Counted from the first letter of the stretch, positions 32,608 through 45,381 are shown. The stretch: DNA of 64,000 nt from Hibiscus mutabilis (GCA_019671005.1 CM033752.1:20468969-20532968), one strand, 5' to 3'. Numbers and translations are program-made. Notes: a model not told the origin generated them from the letters alone.

Positions 32608-33723
32608 TCATGTCAAGATTCCATTACTAACTAGCATATCAATTTCTTTCATCAAAGTTCTACACTTCTTGGTAGCATGTCCTGGTACTCCTATATGAAA
32701 GTCACAAACATTGCCTGGATCATAGCTATGCGCAAATGGACTTGGCACCACATTCATTGGCCTAAGAGTGATATGTTGTCCTTCAATAAGGTGAGGTAAT
32801 AAGTCTGAAATAGACACTCCGAAGATCTCCAGATTTGCACTTGCTCGAGGAATTTTTTGTGGTCGTTCTGATGAATTAACTGGCCTATTTCTCTTGCGAC
32901 TCTGAAAACTTTGAACATTACACTCATTCACCTATTTCCCTTGCTTTACCTCTTGATCAGCATGGTCTTCGAATCTTGATCTAATTTTTCCTTGTCGGAT
33001 CCCCATTTCTATTGCTTCTCCAATCATCACGAGATCACTGAAACTGCACCTTGAATTCGCAAGCATTTTCTCAAAGAAAGGAGATGGAAAATTTTGATGA
33101 AACATAAAAGATATTTCTTCCTCTGTCATGGGAGGTTGAACTTGGGCTGCTAATCCTCGCCACCTCAATGCATAGTCTTTAAAACTTTTGCTGACCTTCA
33201 TATTCACGTTCTGCAGAAAATAGCGATCTAGAGCCTGGTCTATAACATACTTGTATTGCCCCAAAAATGCTTTGGCCAAATTTACCCTTGATCGAATATA
33301 CTCTCGACTTAATCTGTTGTACCACACTACAGCAGGTCCAGCTAGACTATCATGAAAATAATGGATCAACAATTTATCATCATCGAAATATCCTTCCATT
33401 TTCCTTCAGAACATTGCCAAGTAGACTTTAGGATAACTGGAACCATCATACTTCTCAAAATTGGAGACCTTAAATTCAGGTGGAATAACTAGATCAGGGA
33501 CTAAACAGAATTCTTTTGCATCAAACTTGGGATTATCGACACCTTTTCTTTCCTTGATCTCTTCCTCAAGTCTGGCATAACTGTCTTTCAACTGCTCGAG
33601 TCTTGATCCTAGGATAATAGGCTTTACAGACCCTGTCTCTGTGCTTGGGTTAGATGCCACGGGATAAACTGTCAAATATGGTGTAGCAGTGTAGTTCTTC
33701 GCATTTCGTTGATGCTTGGTCAT
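32608..33723 (-). pseudogene. Gag of the inner element
   Basis: Three adjoining frames on the minus strand make one Gag. 33723-33406 starts MTKHQRNAKNYTATPYL and ends FKVSNFEKYDGSSYPKVYLA. 33399-32932 holds the capsid blocks DKLLIHYFHDSLAGPAVVWY, SREYIRSRVNLAKAFLGQY, KSFKDYALRWRGLAAQVQPP and MIGEAIEMGIRQGKI. 32931-32608 ends with HITLRPMNVVPSPF and a knuckle-like CDFHIGVPGHATKKC. Single stops or frame steps separate the three, so little repair-free coding remains, yet it is far better preserved than the outer gag. This fits the inner copy being younger. Confidence 0.9.
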
Positions 33724-33999
33724 CCATTCTTGTAACCCTTTTTGAGTCTGTTCAATTCTTCCTATGTCTCATTTCATGATAACAGGTTCCCAAACTACCA
33801 CTAATTTCCAAATTGCTCTCATTGAAACTCCGACTGCTCTAGACCATGAATGTTAATGCCATGTTATTACATAATAATGTTATATTGATAAATATGCAAT
33901 GCATGAATGTATGAATGCAGGAGGTATTGATTCTAAAAGTGACCATCATAGAACAACTTTCATTGAAGTAAAAGGATTCAATACATCAGATATTAGATA

Positions 34000-34680
34000 C
34001 TACAGATATTGGTGAGCTCTAGCTCCCAACTTCCTTATTTCCTCTAAGAGCCAAGCCAGTTTTCCTCCATGATCTAATGCTAGATCAATATTCTGGCTCG
34101 GTGTCATTGCTACATCGGCTAGATCTGTCACTTGTTGAGCAACTTCTTTTGCTTGAATAACAGTGTCTTTCATGTCGTTCTCCTTTCTCGAATTTTCACT
34201 CTTGATCTCTGAGACTGGGCATATCACTTTTCTTTACTTTCTTTACAGTCCTTCTTAACATCATCAATAAGAGCTTTGTACATCAGCGTAAGCTTGAGAC
34301 ATTCGTCTACCTTATTCTTTAGTGCTTTGTTTTCATCTTGACTGTCATTCAACTTGATAGCATTATCCTCATACATCTGTATGTACATTTTTATCATCTC
34401 ACGTTTAGCTTCACTAACCCTTAGATCATCCATAAAAGTATTGTGTTGTAGCTCCATTGCCTATAGATCACATGAAAGTATATTGGCTCGACCTTCACCT
34501 GCCTCAAAACTCTTTTTCCAGTATTCAGCTTCATGTTTCAGCTCTTTAATTCCTTCATTCGGTTGTTCTAGAGTTACACCCAAACCAGCATTCTTGAGCA
34601 TCGAACAAAGCTCTTGATAGTTGAACTATAAGTTTCTCAGTTCCTCATTCAAATCATCTCTATCTTGCTTTAATTTGCTT
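34000..34680 (-). pseudogene. Coiled-coil segment of the inner element's upstream ORF
   Basis: Minus-strand frames 34617-34457, 34457-34224 and 34227-34000 read as Lys/Glu-rich helices (KLNDSQDENKALKNKVDECL, KDTVIQAKEVAQQVTDLADV) and end GGKLAWLLEEIRKLGARAHQ. The end block resembles the C-terminus of the DUF7745-like ORF of the outer element (compare 23500-23650). The globular N-terminal part is missing. Confidence 0.68.
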
Positions 34681-34789
34681 ATTTGAGCTTCATATTCGAA
34701 CTGATATCCTTCTTTCTGAGTACTGTCATCTTGAGTTTCATATACGTCTGTTGAATAAGGCTGGTTTTCTGTTCCAAATTTCCACTTTC

Positions 34790-35779
34790 CAAACTCCAAG
34801 AGAGCTTGAACTCGACGTTTAAAGGCGAGACAATTCTCAATAGAATGCCCTTGGATTCCATCATGAAATTCACAGTATGCATTAGTGTCATACCATTTTG
34901 GATACAGAGGTTACAGAGGTGTAAGGAAAAGTGGGGACACCAATCGGGCCTTTAACAATTGATGATACAATTCTTTATATGAAATAGGGATTGGATCAAA
35001 ATGATGTTTGTGATCTTCTGTCTTCTGATAATTGGTTGATGGAAAGCTAGAATTTAAACTTTGCATTGGACCCTTACTTGATTCTGATGGGCTTATATTT
35101 TCCTTCATTTTTGTATCTCCAGGTGTTCTATCAGTTGTCAGGCTTTTAGGAAATTTGGGTCTTCCATCTTCAAAACTCAACATGTCTTCTCTGATAAGGT
35201 TTTCAACCTTGTTCTTCAAAGCCTCACAATTCTCAGTAGTGTGGTCTAAACTTCCTTGATGGTAATCATATGTTGTACTATTTCCATAACCCCTAGGTGA
35301 TGAAGGCACTGAAGGCACTGTAGACTTAAACGGGGCTCGGGCCACAAGATTTTTCTCTATCAGTATCGGAAGCAATTCTACATATGTCACCGGTATTGAA
35401 TTAAAAGATCTTCTATCATTCTTTCTTCCTCGAGTTTCTTCCTTGCATGTCATCACTTTCTTGGGATTTGATTCAATTACACCTTTTCTTGGTTTATTGA
35501 TGCGAATTGTATTGGCGCTCCAACTCGACTATTTATTCACGTACTATTTTTGTTTTCTTCTCCTTTCATCTCAGTATGCCCCTTTTCCTTGGTCATAGCC
35601 GTCATCATAGTCATCATCTCTGCCATTTGTCTTTTCAGCTCTTGTATCTCATTCATGTCAGCAAAACCTGATGTATAACACTTAGATGAACTGCCCTTCA
35701 TTCCTTCTGTTGTTTGACCAGAACACTGATTTATACTTGCTCTCTCTCTTATCATATTATGAATCCCCTTATCTATCAT
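34790..35779 (-). pseudogene. Displaced second Gag C-terminal region in the inner element
   Basis: 35779-35537 reads MIDKGIHNMIRER and a Met-rich helix (ELKRQMAEMMTMMTAM). 35456-34911 reads FNSIPVTYVELLPILIEKNL and a knuckle-like YHQGSLDHTTENCEALKNKV, then later FDPIPISYKELYHQLLKARL. 34880-34790 has a further CEFHDGIQGHSIENC knuckle in another frame. These are Gag C-terminal blocks, yet they lie upstream of the coiled coil and of the proper gag. Gag tail modules therefore occur twice, in an unusual order. Confidence 0.72.
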
Positions 35780-37863
35780 AATCGTCTTCTAATGACAACT
35801 ACTTTTGAATCAATACCTCTATGTAATGATGATATGATGTAAAGGAATACAAAACAAAAACAAAAAAAAAGTCAGTAAAATGAAGTAATCTCGAAGGCAA
35901 AATTGAATTAAATACGTACAACAAGACAAGTTATATTGAATAAAGAGAATAACCAGAGAAGTGTATTTAAATTTACAACACCTGACATAGGTTCATGTCC
36001 GGCTTACGCAGGATAAGCTTTAAACTACAACATGTAATGTTATTATTACTTTTTTTAAAAAATGCAATATTTTAAACAAAAGTTCAATTTTTAAATGTCT
36101 AAATGATGTAATGCATGAATGCACGAGGTATCGATTTCAAGAACTAGTCATTATTACAACACCCATCTAACTAAAGGGTCGAATATAGAGAAAAGGAAAT
36201 ATGTCACTAGCTCCAGCTTCTTTGGTTGATCACTTTGTTCAGCCTCTGAATCAACATCTGTCCTAGCTCGGTATTGATATCAGAATGTTGTTGCAGGTCC
36301 ACGACCTCATTGAACACAATCTGTACATGTCAGATGACTCCCCATACTTGGCTCCCTAAGTTAATCACTTCACAGCTCTATTTCTGGATAGCCTGAATTA
36401 CTGTCCCAGCTTGAATTCAGTACTTTGTCCATTGTAGTATCTCTTTGAAACTCACGAGCTGGTCTTTCAATTGTTATACTGCACTTTTCTAATTCCGCCC
36501 CTTTTCTAAGCTCCTCATTTTTGTTAAAAATCATCATTTTCCCTAATTATGGTATTCTTGGTAAATTTCGTCATTTGTAAAACTTGGATGTCACCTCTGA
36601 ATTCAAAGCCTTCTATTCTTTCTCGAGTGGTTTTCTGTCGATAATAAACCTTGAATGCCCCTACAATTTATCCGTCCTGAATACCCCTTCAATTTATTCG
36701 TCTTCTATCCTTTCTCTGGTTATCATTGTTTTTCTAGATACTGCGTCTTATTTATCTCTATAACTGCCACTGACCCTATCTTGTACCCTGAACTATTGTT
36801 AAGACTTGTATGGACCTTGTGTTTTTTGACTCCCTAGAGTAGTGTAACAAAACCTCGTATTTCTTTACTGTTGGTGTCACATGTATCCTCCTAAAAAACG
36901 AATAATTATATCGGGCTTCATACACAGGTCACGGCCCTAAAAAACTATTGATCCATTTGGCTGTCTGACAGCAACGCTACAATTCGAACATTTTATTGGA
37001 AATGGCTCTTCGTATTCCCGTCTTATAGTTCTCAAGTTAAACTTGGTTCTGGAAAAACTTCATCACGTTCAGAAATTTCTGATACAACCTTGCATGAATG
37101 ACATCTGGACTCCACGGATATTGTCTTCGCTCTTGTATTAAATCTTCTCGAATCCAGTCCTTAATGACATATTATCCCCCACTTGTCTATCGGACCCTTC
37201 AGTTCTTATGGCCACTGCCTACTCAACTAATTCTCGAACCGATACCTCTCAGGTATGCAATATGATGCAACATTTAACGAACACACCCACACAAAACAAA
37301 AGACAAAACAAAAAAATGTCAGTATGGTGAATTAATATTGTAAGCAAAAATAATTATTACAATAAAATAATTTATATTGCGTAAAATTAACCAGAGAACA
37401 GTTTATTTTGCAAACAAGAATAACCAGAGAAATGAATTTAAATCAGCAACACCATGTCCTAGGTCCTTGTTTGGCTCTAGTGGGGTAGGTTTCTATTACA
37501 GCATGTGGGTTTCGATCTAGACACTGGTACTGAACTGTCGTTACTAGACTACTAAGACATCGATTCGGGAGTATACGACCCCTTATAGCGGAGGCGTAAC
37601 CTCACGGTGTATAAGGTTGGTATACCGAAAGGAGGACAAAATTCCGATCACGGAGCTGAATAACTCACGTAAGATCATGCCTCACTCCCACTGAAGGGTG
37701 AAAAGCCCGGGATAAGGCTTATGCATGAATGACAATTAATATCACACAAGAAAAAAGCTACCTGCATTTTTCTAGAAAATTCATCCAATAATTATTTAAA
37801 TTCAAATTACTATCCAAAATGCCACGTAAAATTAATTAGGCCTGACTCTTGGTTTTTTAAATT
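35780..37863 (-). other. Leader and non-coding internal part of the inner element
   Basis: No convincing ORF. 37500-37720 on the minus strand contains CAGTGGGAGTGAGGCATGA and CTCCCGAATCGATGTCTTAG, homologous to the outer leader at 20200-20360. This is good evidence that both elements share one lineage. Confidence 0.65.
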
Positions 37864-37881
37864 CCCCAGCGGAGTCGCCAA
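37864..37881 (-). other. Primer binding site of the inner element
   Basis: On the minus strand TTGGCGACTCCGCTGGGG begins two bases after the LTR end (GGTCGCAACA then GC). The spacing and sequence parallel the degenerate site at 20001. The cognate tRNA would end CCCCAGCGGAGTCGCCA; I do not assign it. Confidence 0.75.
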
Positions 37882-37883
37882 GC

Positions 37884-40866
37884 TGTTGCGACCTTTTTTG
37901 AAAATCGGGAATGTGTGAAAATAGCCTGACGATCGGTATTTTTAGAAAATTAGAGTTTTTAGCCATTTTTAATTTAATCTTGAAAATTTATGGTTTTTCA
38001 TATTAAATCAAATTTTCCTTTATTTATCCTTGAAAAACACTTTAGAGTCGCCACCGATCACTTCGAGGTAGACCGGGCACCGAAAAACAAACCAGAGATT
38101 TTGTCTTGAAAAATTGGGTTCGGGAGTCGGTTACATGTAGGGAAGGATTAGCACCCCTACGAATGCCCGTTATCGGTACCTTAATTTTACGTGGTATTTT
38201 GGCATTTCGAATAATAACTTGAATTTAATTTATGCCATAATTATTAACTGAATTTAAATTCCGAATGCAGATATCCTTTTATAAGAAAATTCATTTTGTT
38301 CGAATAATAACTTGAATTTAATTTATCCCATAATTATTAACTGAATTTAAAAATGAATTTCCAAACACAAAAGGTTTTTTATGAATGACCAATTATTGTC
38401 TTGTTGATTTTAAGTACTATCCTAAAACACTTTATTTAATTAATTGTTTAAATCTATGAATATTAATTAATTTAATGGATTTCATGTGAAAATGTCAATT
38501 TCTTGAACACCTTCCATATATTTAAAGCCCTTAAATTAATCATATTCCTAATTAATTAATTCCTCTAATTAATTAAAGTTCTAGTCCTAATTAAGGCTCT
38601 AACAATTTATTATTTAATTATAAGTGAATATGTATATCGAATATACACTTTATGACCAAGGCTGAGATAACACCTCATTGTAAACAATGGAACACCATCC
38701 AGATTTGAACCTCAAAGATTCTATTCGATATACATTTAATTAACTACAATGTATTAATTACTAATGTCAATTAAAGAACTAATTTGATATCCAATTGTAC
38801 ACGGAATGTATATTAAATATAATTTGTTAAAATTCACATTGAGATAACACCCCATTGTAAACAATGGAACATCATCCAAATTGGAATTTTAAAATTATAT
38901 TTAATATGCATTTAATTACTAAAATTATGTATCCTATTTAATTATTGAATCCTAATTAGAGAAACCTAAGCTAAAGGTTTTAATTATTAATTAAAATAGG
39001 TGTATTTAATTATCTAACATACAAAACTATATGCTCAATTTAAAAATGTGTCACACATATAAGTTAATGCATTTAATTAAATTAAACATTTAAAATAAAT
39101 GACTAAATTAAAAGAAATTGAAAAACTAATTCTGATTTTATTAATAAGGGACTAAAATGAGAGATTTAAAAATTAAATGCCAATTACAAATTACAGTGAC
39201 CCAAGTGCACAAATTACAAACCTAGGGGTTCAATTAAGGGGTTTGGGGGACTACATTGCATGAATCAAAAAGCTTTGGGATCAATTTTAAAGCAATTAGG
39301 GACTCAATTGAAAGAAAACAGAATTGCGGGCAAAAACCAAATAAAACCAGTGTATGGATGCGCGGGTCAAGGCCCGACCTATTGAAAACACGCGGGTCAT
39401 CCTTGACCCGTCTCCAAAACGACGTTGTTCCTCAAGGGCTTTATAAAGCCATTTTGGGTCAAAATTTCCTCTTCTTTTCTCATTTTATTCGAATCCTTCT
39501 CTCTATCTTCCCTAACCCTCTCTCTAAAAATCCTCTCAATTTAAACAACTAAAACCCAGAAAGTAAGCCCCAAAACTGATCAAAACCTTGTTCTTCCAAT
39601 ATTCAACCAAAACTTCATATTCAATCCACCACAAACACCAAAACACTTTAATTTCATGTTTTTCTCGATCAAACTCCCTTTCTTACTCATGTTCTTTCCT
39701 ATATTCATCTGAAATACTCATTTGATCCATACGAACATCAAATCCTCCCCCCTTCCATGTTTTCTTCGATAAAACCCTCTAAATCCCCATAAATTCTTCT
39801 CAGTTCATCCTCTCTTCTTCCACTGATCCATCACCGCTGCCCTAAACTTCCCCGACCTGTTTGTCGGCCGCCGAAAGCGATGCCGACTATTACCGGTCAT
39901 CGTCTCTGGTCATCTTCTTCCTCACTCTGGCCGCCTCTAAAACTTTCGGCCACCCTCTGCAACTTTCGGTCACCATCGAGTTAGCTCCGACCACCGTCCT
40001 CTGCCGTGAGACAATTTTCGGCTGTCGCGCCGGAAATCCTTTCGAACCCTAAAACCCAAAAAAATACCATTTTTCCTATCGAAAAGCCTAAATCTAGCCC
40101 GATTCGACCGAACCACCCTTCTTCCCCATTCTAAATCTACCAAAACCACACTCAACCTCTTCAACTCCGCCATGGAAAACCTAACTCCGGCCAAACTAAT
40201 CTCCAATCTCATTTCACATTTATTTTTATATGCGTGTAAACTGACATCTTTATTTCTATTTTGTAGGAATCAAAAATAGATGGAGAATAATTTTACCTTC
40301 CTGAGCCCTGGTTCACTCGTCGGACTCCTCATTTCACATTCAATCGTCTCCAATGAGCCCTGGTTCACTCGTCGGACTCCTCATTTTCAGTGACGGTTCG
40401 ATCTCTAGTAGCCCTTCAGTTTTCCCCGAGGTATAACCTCTCTCCTCATTTATTACTTATTATTATTTAATTGTTTAATTAATAACCTATCATTAATTCT
40501 AACAAAATTCTCTCTCCATAGTTATAAGGTCAGATCTGCTGATGTCATCAAAACCACTATCCGAGTGAAATATGTTTGGACCATTCTAGGGCTGCCATGT
40601 GGACCATTTTGGGTGGTAAAGCTTGCAATCCTGATGGGTTGTGTTTGTTGGGTTGGCAATGAACTGTAATTAGGCTAGTTTGGGAGGGAAACAAATTGTA
40701 AATGGGCTTTTAGATTTATATTTAGGCTTTAGGATTGGTAAAATGACTTTGAGCATTTTATTTATGTAATGGAAATTTATTTGGACTATTGGACTATTTT
40801 GGATTTTATTTATTTATTATTTTTATTATATTTATATATTAGCCCGGTTAAAATTTGGGTATAACA
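37884..40866 (-). repeat. Inner element 5' LTR
   Basis: 2983 bp from TGTTGCGACC to GGTATAACA on the plus strand. It contains a roughly 57-bp direct duplication around GAGCCCTGGTTCACTCGTCG (40303-40385). The core promoter candidate is at 39410-39450, and the terminal block is at 38113-38181 (reverse-complemented). Confidence 0.9.
39410..39452 (-). promoter_or_regulatory. Probable LTR core promoter, palindromic TATA element
   Basis: GGCTTTATAAAGCC (39436-39449) is a perfect 14-bp palindrome. On the minus (sense) strand it is followed by CTTGAGGAACAACGTCGTTTT. The same pair is at 31350-31390 in the truncated LTR, with ATCGTT in place of the ACGTTG core. The layout equals that of the outer LTR. 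Confidence 0.55.
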
Positions 40867-42467
40867 AAGGGAGAGAAGCCAAACTCATCGGTGTATTTAC
40901 ATGTCCCCCCGGCCACCGTAGCTGGCGGCGGCCGTTTCCGGGGAGCGGCGGTATGCGACGATCGGCTCAGTGGCGATCGGGCTAGGGCCAACTGAGGTTG
41001 AGAGAATTGAGAGAGCTCTAATAATATTTTTTTAATTATCAACCATAAAATGATTTTTTGGGCCAAAACCAACATATATAGCCCCTTAAAACGACGTCGT
41101 TTTGGGCGTCGGATATTAGGCCAAAACGACGTCGTTTCGAGCTTGACCCGTATAACCGACCCGACCCGACAGACGACCTGCGCGTTTTTGAAAAAGGGGA
41201 AATTCTGTTTTAGCCCTTCCGCATGGGTAAATTCTCCCAAAGGTCCCTGTAAGTTTTAAATTCTTTGCAATTCAGTCCCTAAAAGTAACTCAATCTCATT
41301 TTATGGTGAAATTACACGGACAGTCCCTTCGCACTAAAAATATTTTCATTTTGGGGTTGCTGCATGGTTTAATTCCCTTCGAACCCCTAAAGGTTTCATC
41401 GTCTTTTCAATTCAGTCCCTATTTTCTATTTATATATTATTTTATTATTATTATTATTATCATTACAATTATAATAATTATTATTATTTTTATTATTATT
41501 TTGACAGTATTTACATGTTATTATTATTATATATGTATATATATACTATTTTCTTAGTATATATAATGTATTTTATATTTATATATATATGTATATATTA
41601 TCATATTATGTATATATTATTATGTATATTAATATATATTTATTATTATTATTATTACTATTATTATTACATTAAATTGTCATATTATATATTATATTAC
41701 TATTATTATTATATTAAATTATTATTATAATTATGTGTTACATATTATTAAATATTATTATTATGTATACTACCATTATTTTCATTTTGCTATACATATA
41801 TATATATATATATTATACTACTTTTATTATTATTATTATTATCTACTTATTTATAGTTTAATGCATACTATTATATATATCTATATACATATTTTCACAA
41901 TATGCTAAAGTATATTATTATTATTATTATTTACATAATATTTACGATCTAATGTATATCCGTATACATCTTGTATGTAATTTAATTAAATTTTAAAAAA
42001 ATGATTTTTAGAGGTTATCAGGAAAAACGTATCTCGAACATATGAGGTGTCGCTTTCCGTTAATCTCTATCGCGAAATACTATTTTTAACCCTGAACTAT
42101 AATTTTCAAACGAGATTCCTTTCATTCGGGAATCTAACGGAAATTATGTCCCGGGTGTAGGAGTGTAAATTCCTTTCTCACAAAAAATATATTATTTTCA
42201 ACATTTTAAAAGGGATCACAAATTTTAAATCAAATTTGAATTCTTAATTTCCATCTTTAAGACAATCTGTAATCGACCAGGTACCAATTTTGGGCGTTGT
42301 GGGGGTGTTCACCCTTCCCCACACGGAACTGAATCCCGAACTTGTTTTTCTGGTTTCGCAAACCAAAACTCGTTTTAATAAAATGACTCAAAAACAGGTT
42401 TTATTAAAATAGTCGGGTTTTCGGGTGATCCAATCTCACCTACATTAAAATGATTGGTGGCGACTCC
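40867..42467 (+). repeat. 3' LTR of the outer element, part 2 of 3
   Basis: Resumes with AAGGGAGAGAAGCCAAACTC, collinear with 18363 onward. It includes two AAACGACGTCGTTT palindromes (41088 and 41125), the ATT/TAT tract (41430-41960) and the terminal block (42280-42342). It is then cut by the ACTCC solo LTR. Confidence 0.92.
41430..41960. repeat. ATT/TAT low-complexity tract in outer 3' LTR
   Basis: Homologous to 18920-19400, with different local copy numbers of TAT and TA repeats. Confidence 0.92.
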
Positions 42468-45307
42468 TGTAACACCCTTAATGCATACTAGTAGACCGAA
42501 TATACATTAAAGATGCTACGAAATCTTTTAAAGAAACCTTGACTTTTTTTAGGATGAAAACTTGATTAGTTGTAGAAGCTCTTTCTTGATTTTAAAATCG
42601 TTGTGCAATAACAAATTTATAAATTTTGAAACTGATTAAACATGATCTACTAATAATTTAATAATTACATGCCCACTAGAATTTATCATAAACTAGAATG
42701 ACTTACTGATGTTTTGTAGATTGTAGCTTGATCAACATGTTTGGCTCATCTTCGAGTATTCCAACTTAACCTACGTGTAAAATAACACACTCTAAGTATG
42801 AACTTAATGAGGCAATTAAACTTATTTATTAAAACATGAAATGATAAAATACGGTGTGGCATAATAAAGTGCATTTCATATTTCTCTATAACATGGCAAG
42901 TGTGTCATAATGTTATATATCATTTCTATCATGTAAACTAAGTATCATATGTCTTAAAATTCATATAGCATTATTTTCATGTAAAGCATATCACATTTTC
43001 CCTAACATGGACATGTTTCCATTATACAATTATTTACATAACATATAATTTATTATGATCATTCTTTTATCATGCTATCATCTGTATAACATATGTTTTA
43101 TCATGGTTATGCTTTCATCATGCAAACATTGACATGATATGTATTCTATCACAGTCATACTTTTATTATGCAGTCATTTGCATATACTCTATCATAATCA
43201 TACTTTCATCATGTACTCATTTGCATACCATGTGTTTTATCATGATTATGCTTTCTTTATGGCATCATTTGCAAAACATGTATTCTTTCATGTATGTCAT
43301 GTGCTTCTCGATCATGTAACATGTACCTTCTTATTCATGTATCATATAATCATGTAACGTATAGCAAGTATCATGTAACATTTCTATCATGTATCATGTA
43401 CTTCTCTGTCATGTATCATGTAACTTCTTTTCATGTATCATCATACAGTCATTTGCATGCTCATGATCTATCATATAATCATCTTATATTATTATTAACG
43501 TGTCTGGCTAGAGGCCCATGGAAACCCCGTAACCTATCTGCACCATAGTGCCTTGTAGAGTACATACTCAAGAGGACGTTCTTTGCTCCTCATATAAGTA
43601 CGCTCTTTGCTCCTTATATTAAACACCTCGTTAGTGCCATTTGCACTATGGGCTTGGATCCCCAGGGTGTATCTTGTTTCATTTTAATCTTATCATTATC
43701 CATATTTCATGTATGCATAATGCATCATTATTTATACACGCAATAATGCGTACCTGGTATTCCCTCAAGCTTGCCATATCAAACAATGTATCATATCATG
43801 TAGGTCATATGTTTCTCGATCACGTGTCATATAACTTCATATGCATGTGCCATGAAATAATGTAACATTTGTAACATGAATCATATAACATATGTAGCCA
43901 GTAACATATAACATTAAATCATGTTTCAAGCTTTATTATGAATAATCATGGCAACCACATCTCATCATCATCTTTTTCATAATAATAATTCATACTTCAT
44001 ATTTTATTCAATCTACTTTTATTATAACATGCAATAATTCAACATATATAAAACGATATTATTTTTAAAGTAAGGTCGACTATTCGGTAGCCTTCCTTAT
44101 TGCAATTTAAAATATATAAATGCACTCACCTTGGCCCTAAATGGTATGCCTCACTAAATTCTACTCGATCCCTTTTGTTTTATAGTACCTCGAACTTTCT
44201 TTTGATTCGGATCCCACTTGAATCAAGCTTAAAACCTTCCAAATTTGGCTTGGAAATTGAAAAATTCCTTTCTCCCTTAGCTTTTCCTTCCCACGGCAGT
44301 GAAGAACAAAAATGAACAAGTTTTTGTTCATTTACTAAACTAATATACATGTATAATTTCTAATAATGCCACTTGTAAAGGTTAAAATGAATTTTTAATT
44401 CATTTTAATATATTTTACAAAATTGTCCCCCAACCAAATTCTTATTTACAAGTCTTCTTTAAATATGCCATTCCATTAAAATTGAACTAAATTAGTTCCA
44501 TTCTAATCGACCTCCTTCCCAAAATATCATAAATTTCAATTTATGATATTTATTCGATTCAATTATTTGAATTTCATCTAATACTATTTCCAAATTTTCT
44601 TTCTTTGAGCTTTTAAACAATTCCACCATATTCTAACTATTTCTAATTAAAATCCAACCAAAAGTAATAAAATATTCATAAAATAATACTTATTACTTTT
44701 CCATAATTTCTTGGAATTGTCTTTAAAATTTCAGTTCGATCAGACATACCGATAATTGCCGAAAATTTTATCGGATACATTTTCTCTATCGAAGTATTAA
44801 CTTTACTTTGGAAATCTCTTATTTTCCAAAATTCCATGAATAATTTCATATTTTCATACAAAATCCTCCATTTAATAAAGTCAACTTAAAAATTCGGACT
44901 CGATCCAAAAATATCAATAATTACCCGAAATCTCTATCGAGTAACATCTTTCTTGAAAATTCTTCATCAAACATTTATACGAATCTTTCCCACTTCTTCT
45001 GAGTCTTTGTTACTGATCAAAATACTATTATGTGACGCTTCCCACAAGGTCACCCATCATTATATTTCCCTAGCCTGAGCACGTTTAACAATTTTATTTG
45101 ATTCAAATTCGGTACCTTCTTCTGCATCTTAATTCTTGAAACCGATATCAAGGTACATATTTCGATCCACTTCACTCTTATACTGAATAAAATTACTTAG
45201 TGGAGAAATTTACAATTTAGTCCCTAAACTTTTTAAAGTTTACGTTTTAACCCCAAAACTTTCAAAATTTACATTTTGGTCACTTGGCCAAAATTTGGGA
45301 TATTACA
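42468..45307 (-). mobile_element. Solo LTR, same family as the LTR at 3959-6777, TSD ACTCC
   Basis: TGTAACACCC begins the plus-strand left end and GGGATATTACA the right end. Perfect ACTCC duplications lie at 42463-42467 and 45308-45312. The end sequences and several interior patches match the minus-strand gypsy LTR at 3959-6777, so I give it the same orientation. The middle (43080-43470) is rich in degenerate CATGTATCATGTAAC and ATCATG units. No internal region remains. Confidence 0.93.
43080..43890. repeat. Degenerate ATCATG/CATGTAAC repeats in solo LTR
   Basis: Many copies of TTATCATGNNNNTNCTTTCATCATGC-like units about 40-60 bp apart, then shorter CATGTATCATGTAACTTCT units (43280-43440), resuming at 43790-43900. 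Individual unit boundaries are fuzzy. Confidence 0.75.
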
Positions 45308-45381
45308 ACTCCATTCAAAATCAAATAATTTTTGTAAAAACGCGTCAAGCACACCAACCACAGGGCAGGGCTGTTGCTACA
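45308..45381 (+). repeat. 3' LTR of the outer element, part 3 of 3
   Basis: ACTCCATTCAAAATCAAATAA to GGGCTGTTGCTACA matches 19928-19998 of the 5' LTR. It ends exactly before the GTGAC target duplication. Confidence 0.93.

Larger units (their letters stand above)
29820..40866 (-). mobile_element. Inner gag-only Ty3/gypsy-like retrotransposon, inverted relative of the host element
   Basis: The plus-strand left end is TGTCGCGACC and the right end GGTATAACA. Flanks are GAGGG (29815-29819) and AAGGG (40867-40871). The uninterrupted 5' LTR has AAGGG at this point, so this is a 5-bp duplication with one change. Coding, PBS and the LTR terminal block are all on the minus strand, so the element is inverted relative to its host. 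It has gag and coiled-coil segments but no pol. The left (3') LTR lacks about 490 bp and the polypurine tract, so a deletion removed that junction. Confidence 0.9.
17694..45381 (+). mobile_element. Outer gag-only Ty3/gypsy-like retrotransposon with nested insertions (27.7 kb)
   Basis: TGTAGTAGCC begins the 5' LTR at 17694, and CTGTTGCTACA ends the 3' LTR at 45381. The perfect 5-bp duplication GTGAC lies at 17689-17693 and 45382-45386. Removing the inserts (29820-40866 plus TSD, and 42468-45307 plus TSD) joins the 3' LTR to about 2.3 kb, the length of the 5' LTR, so the element itself is about 13.8 kb. It carries a DUF7745-like ORF and gag, but no protease, RT, RNase H or integrase that I can recognise. 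It resembles non-autonomous TR-GAG/LARD-type elements of the Tat-related group. The group placement is inference. Confidence 0.92.
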
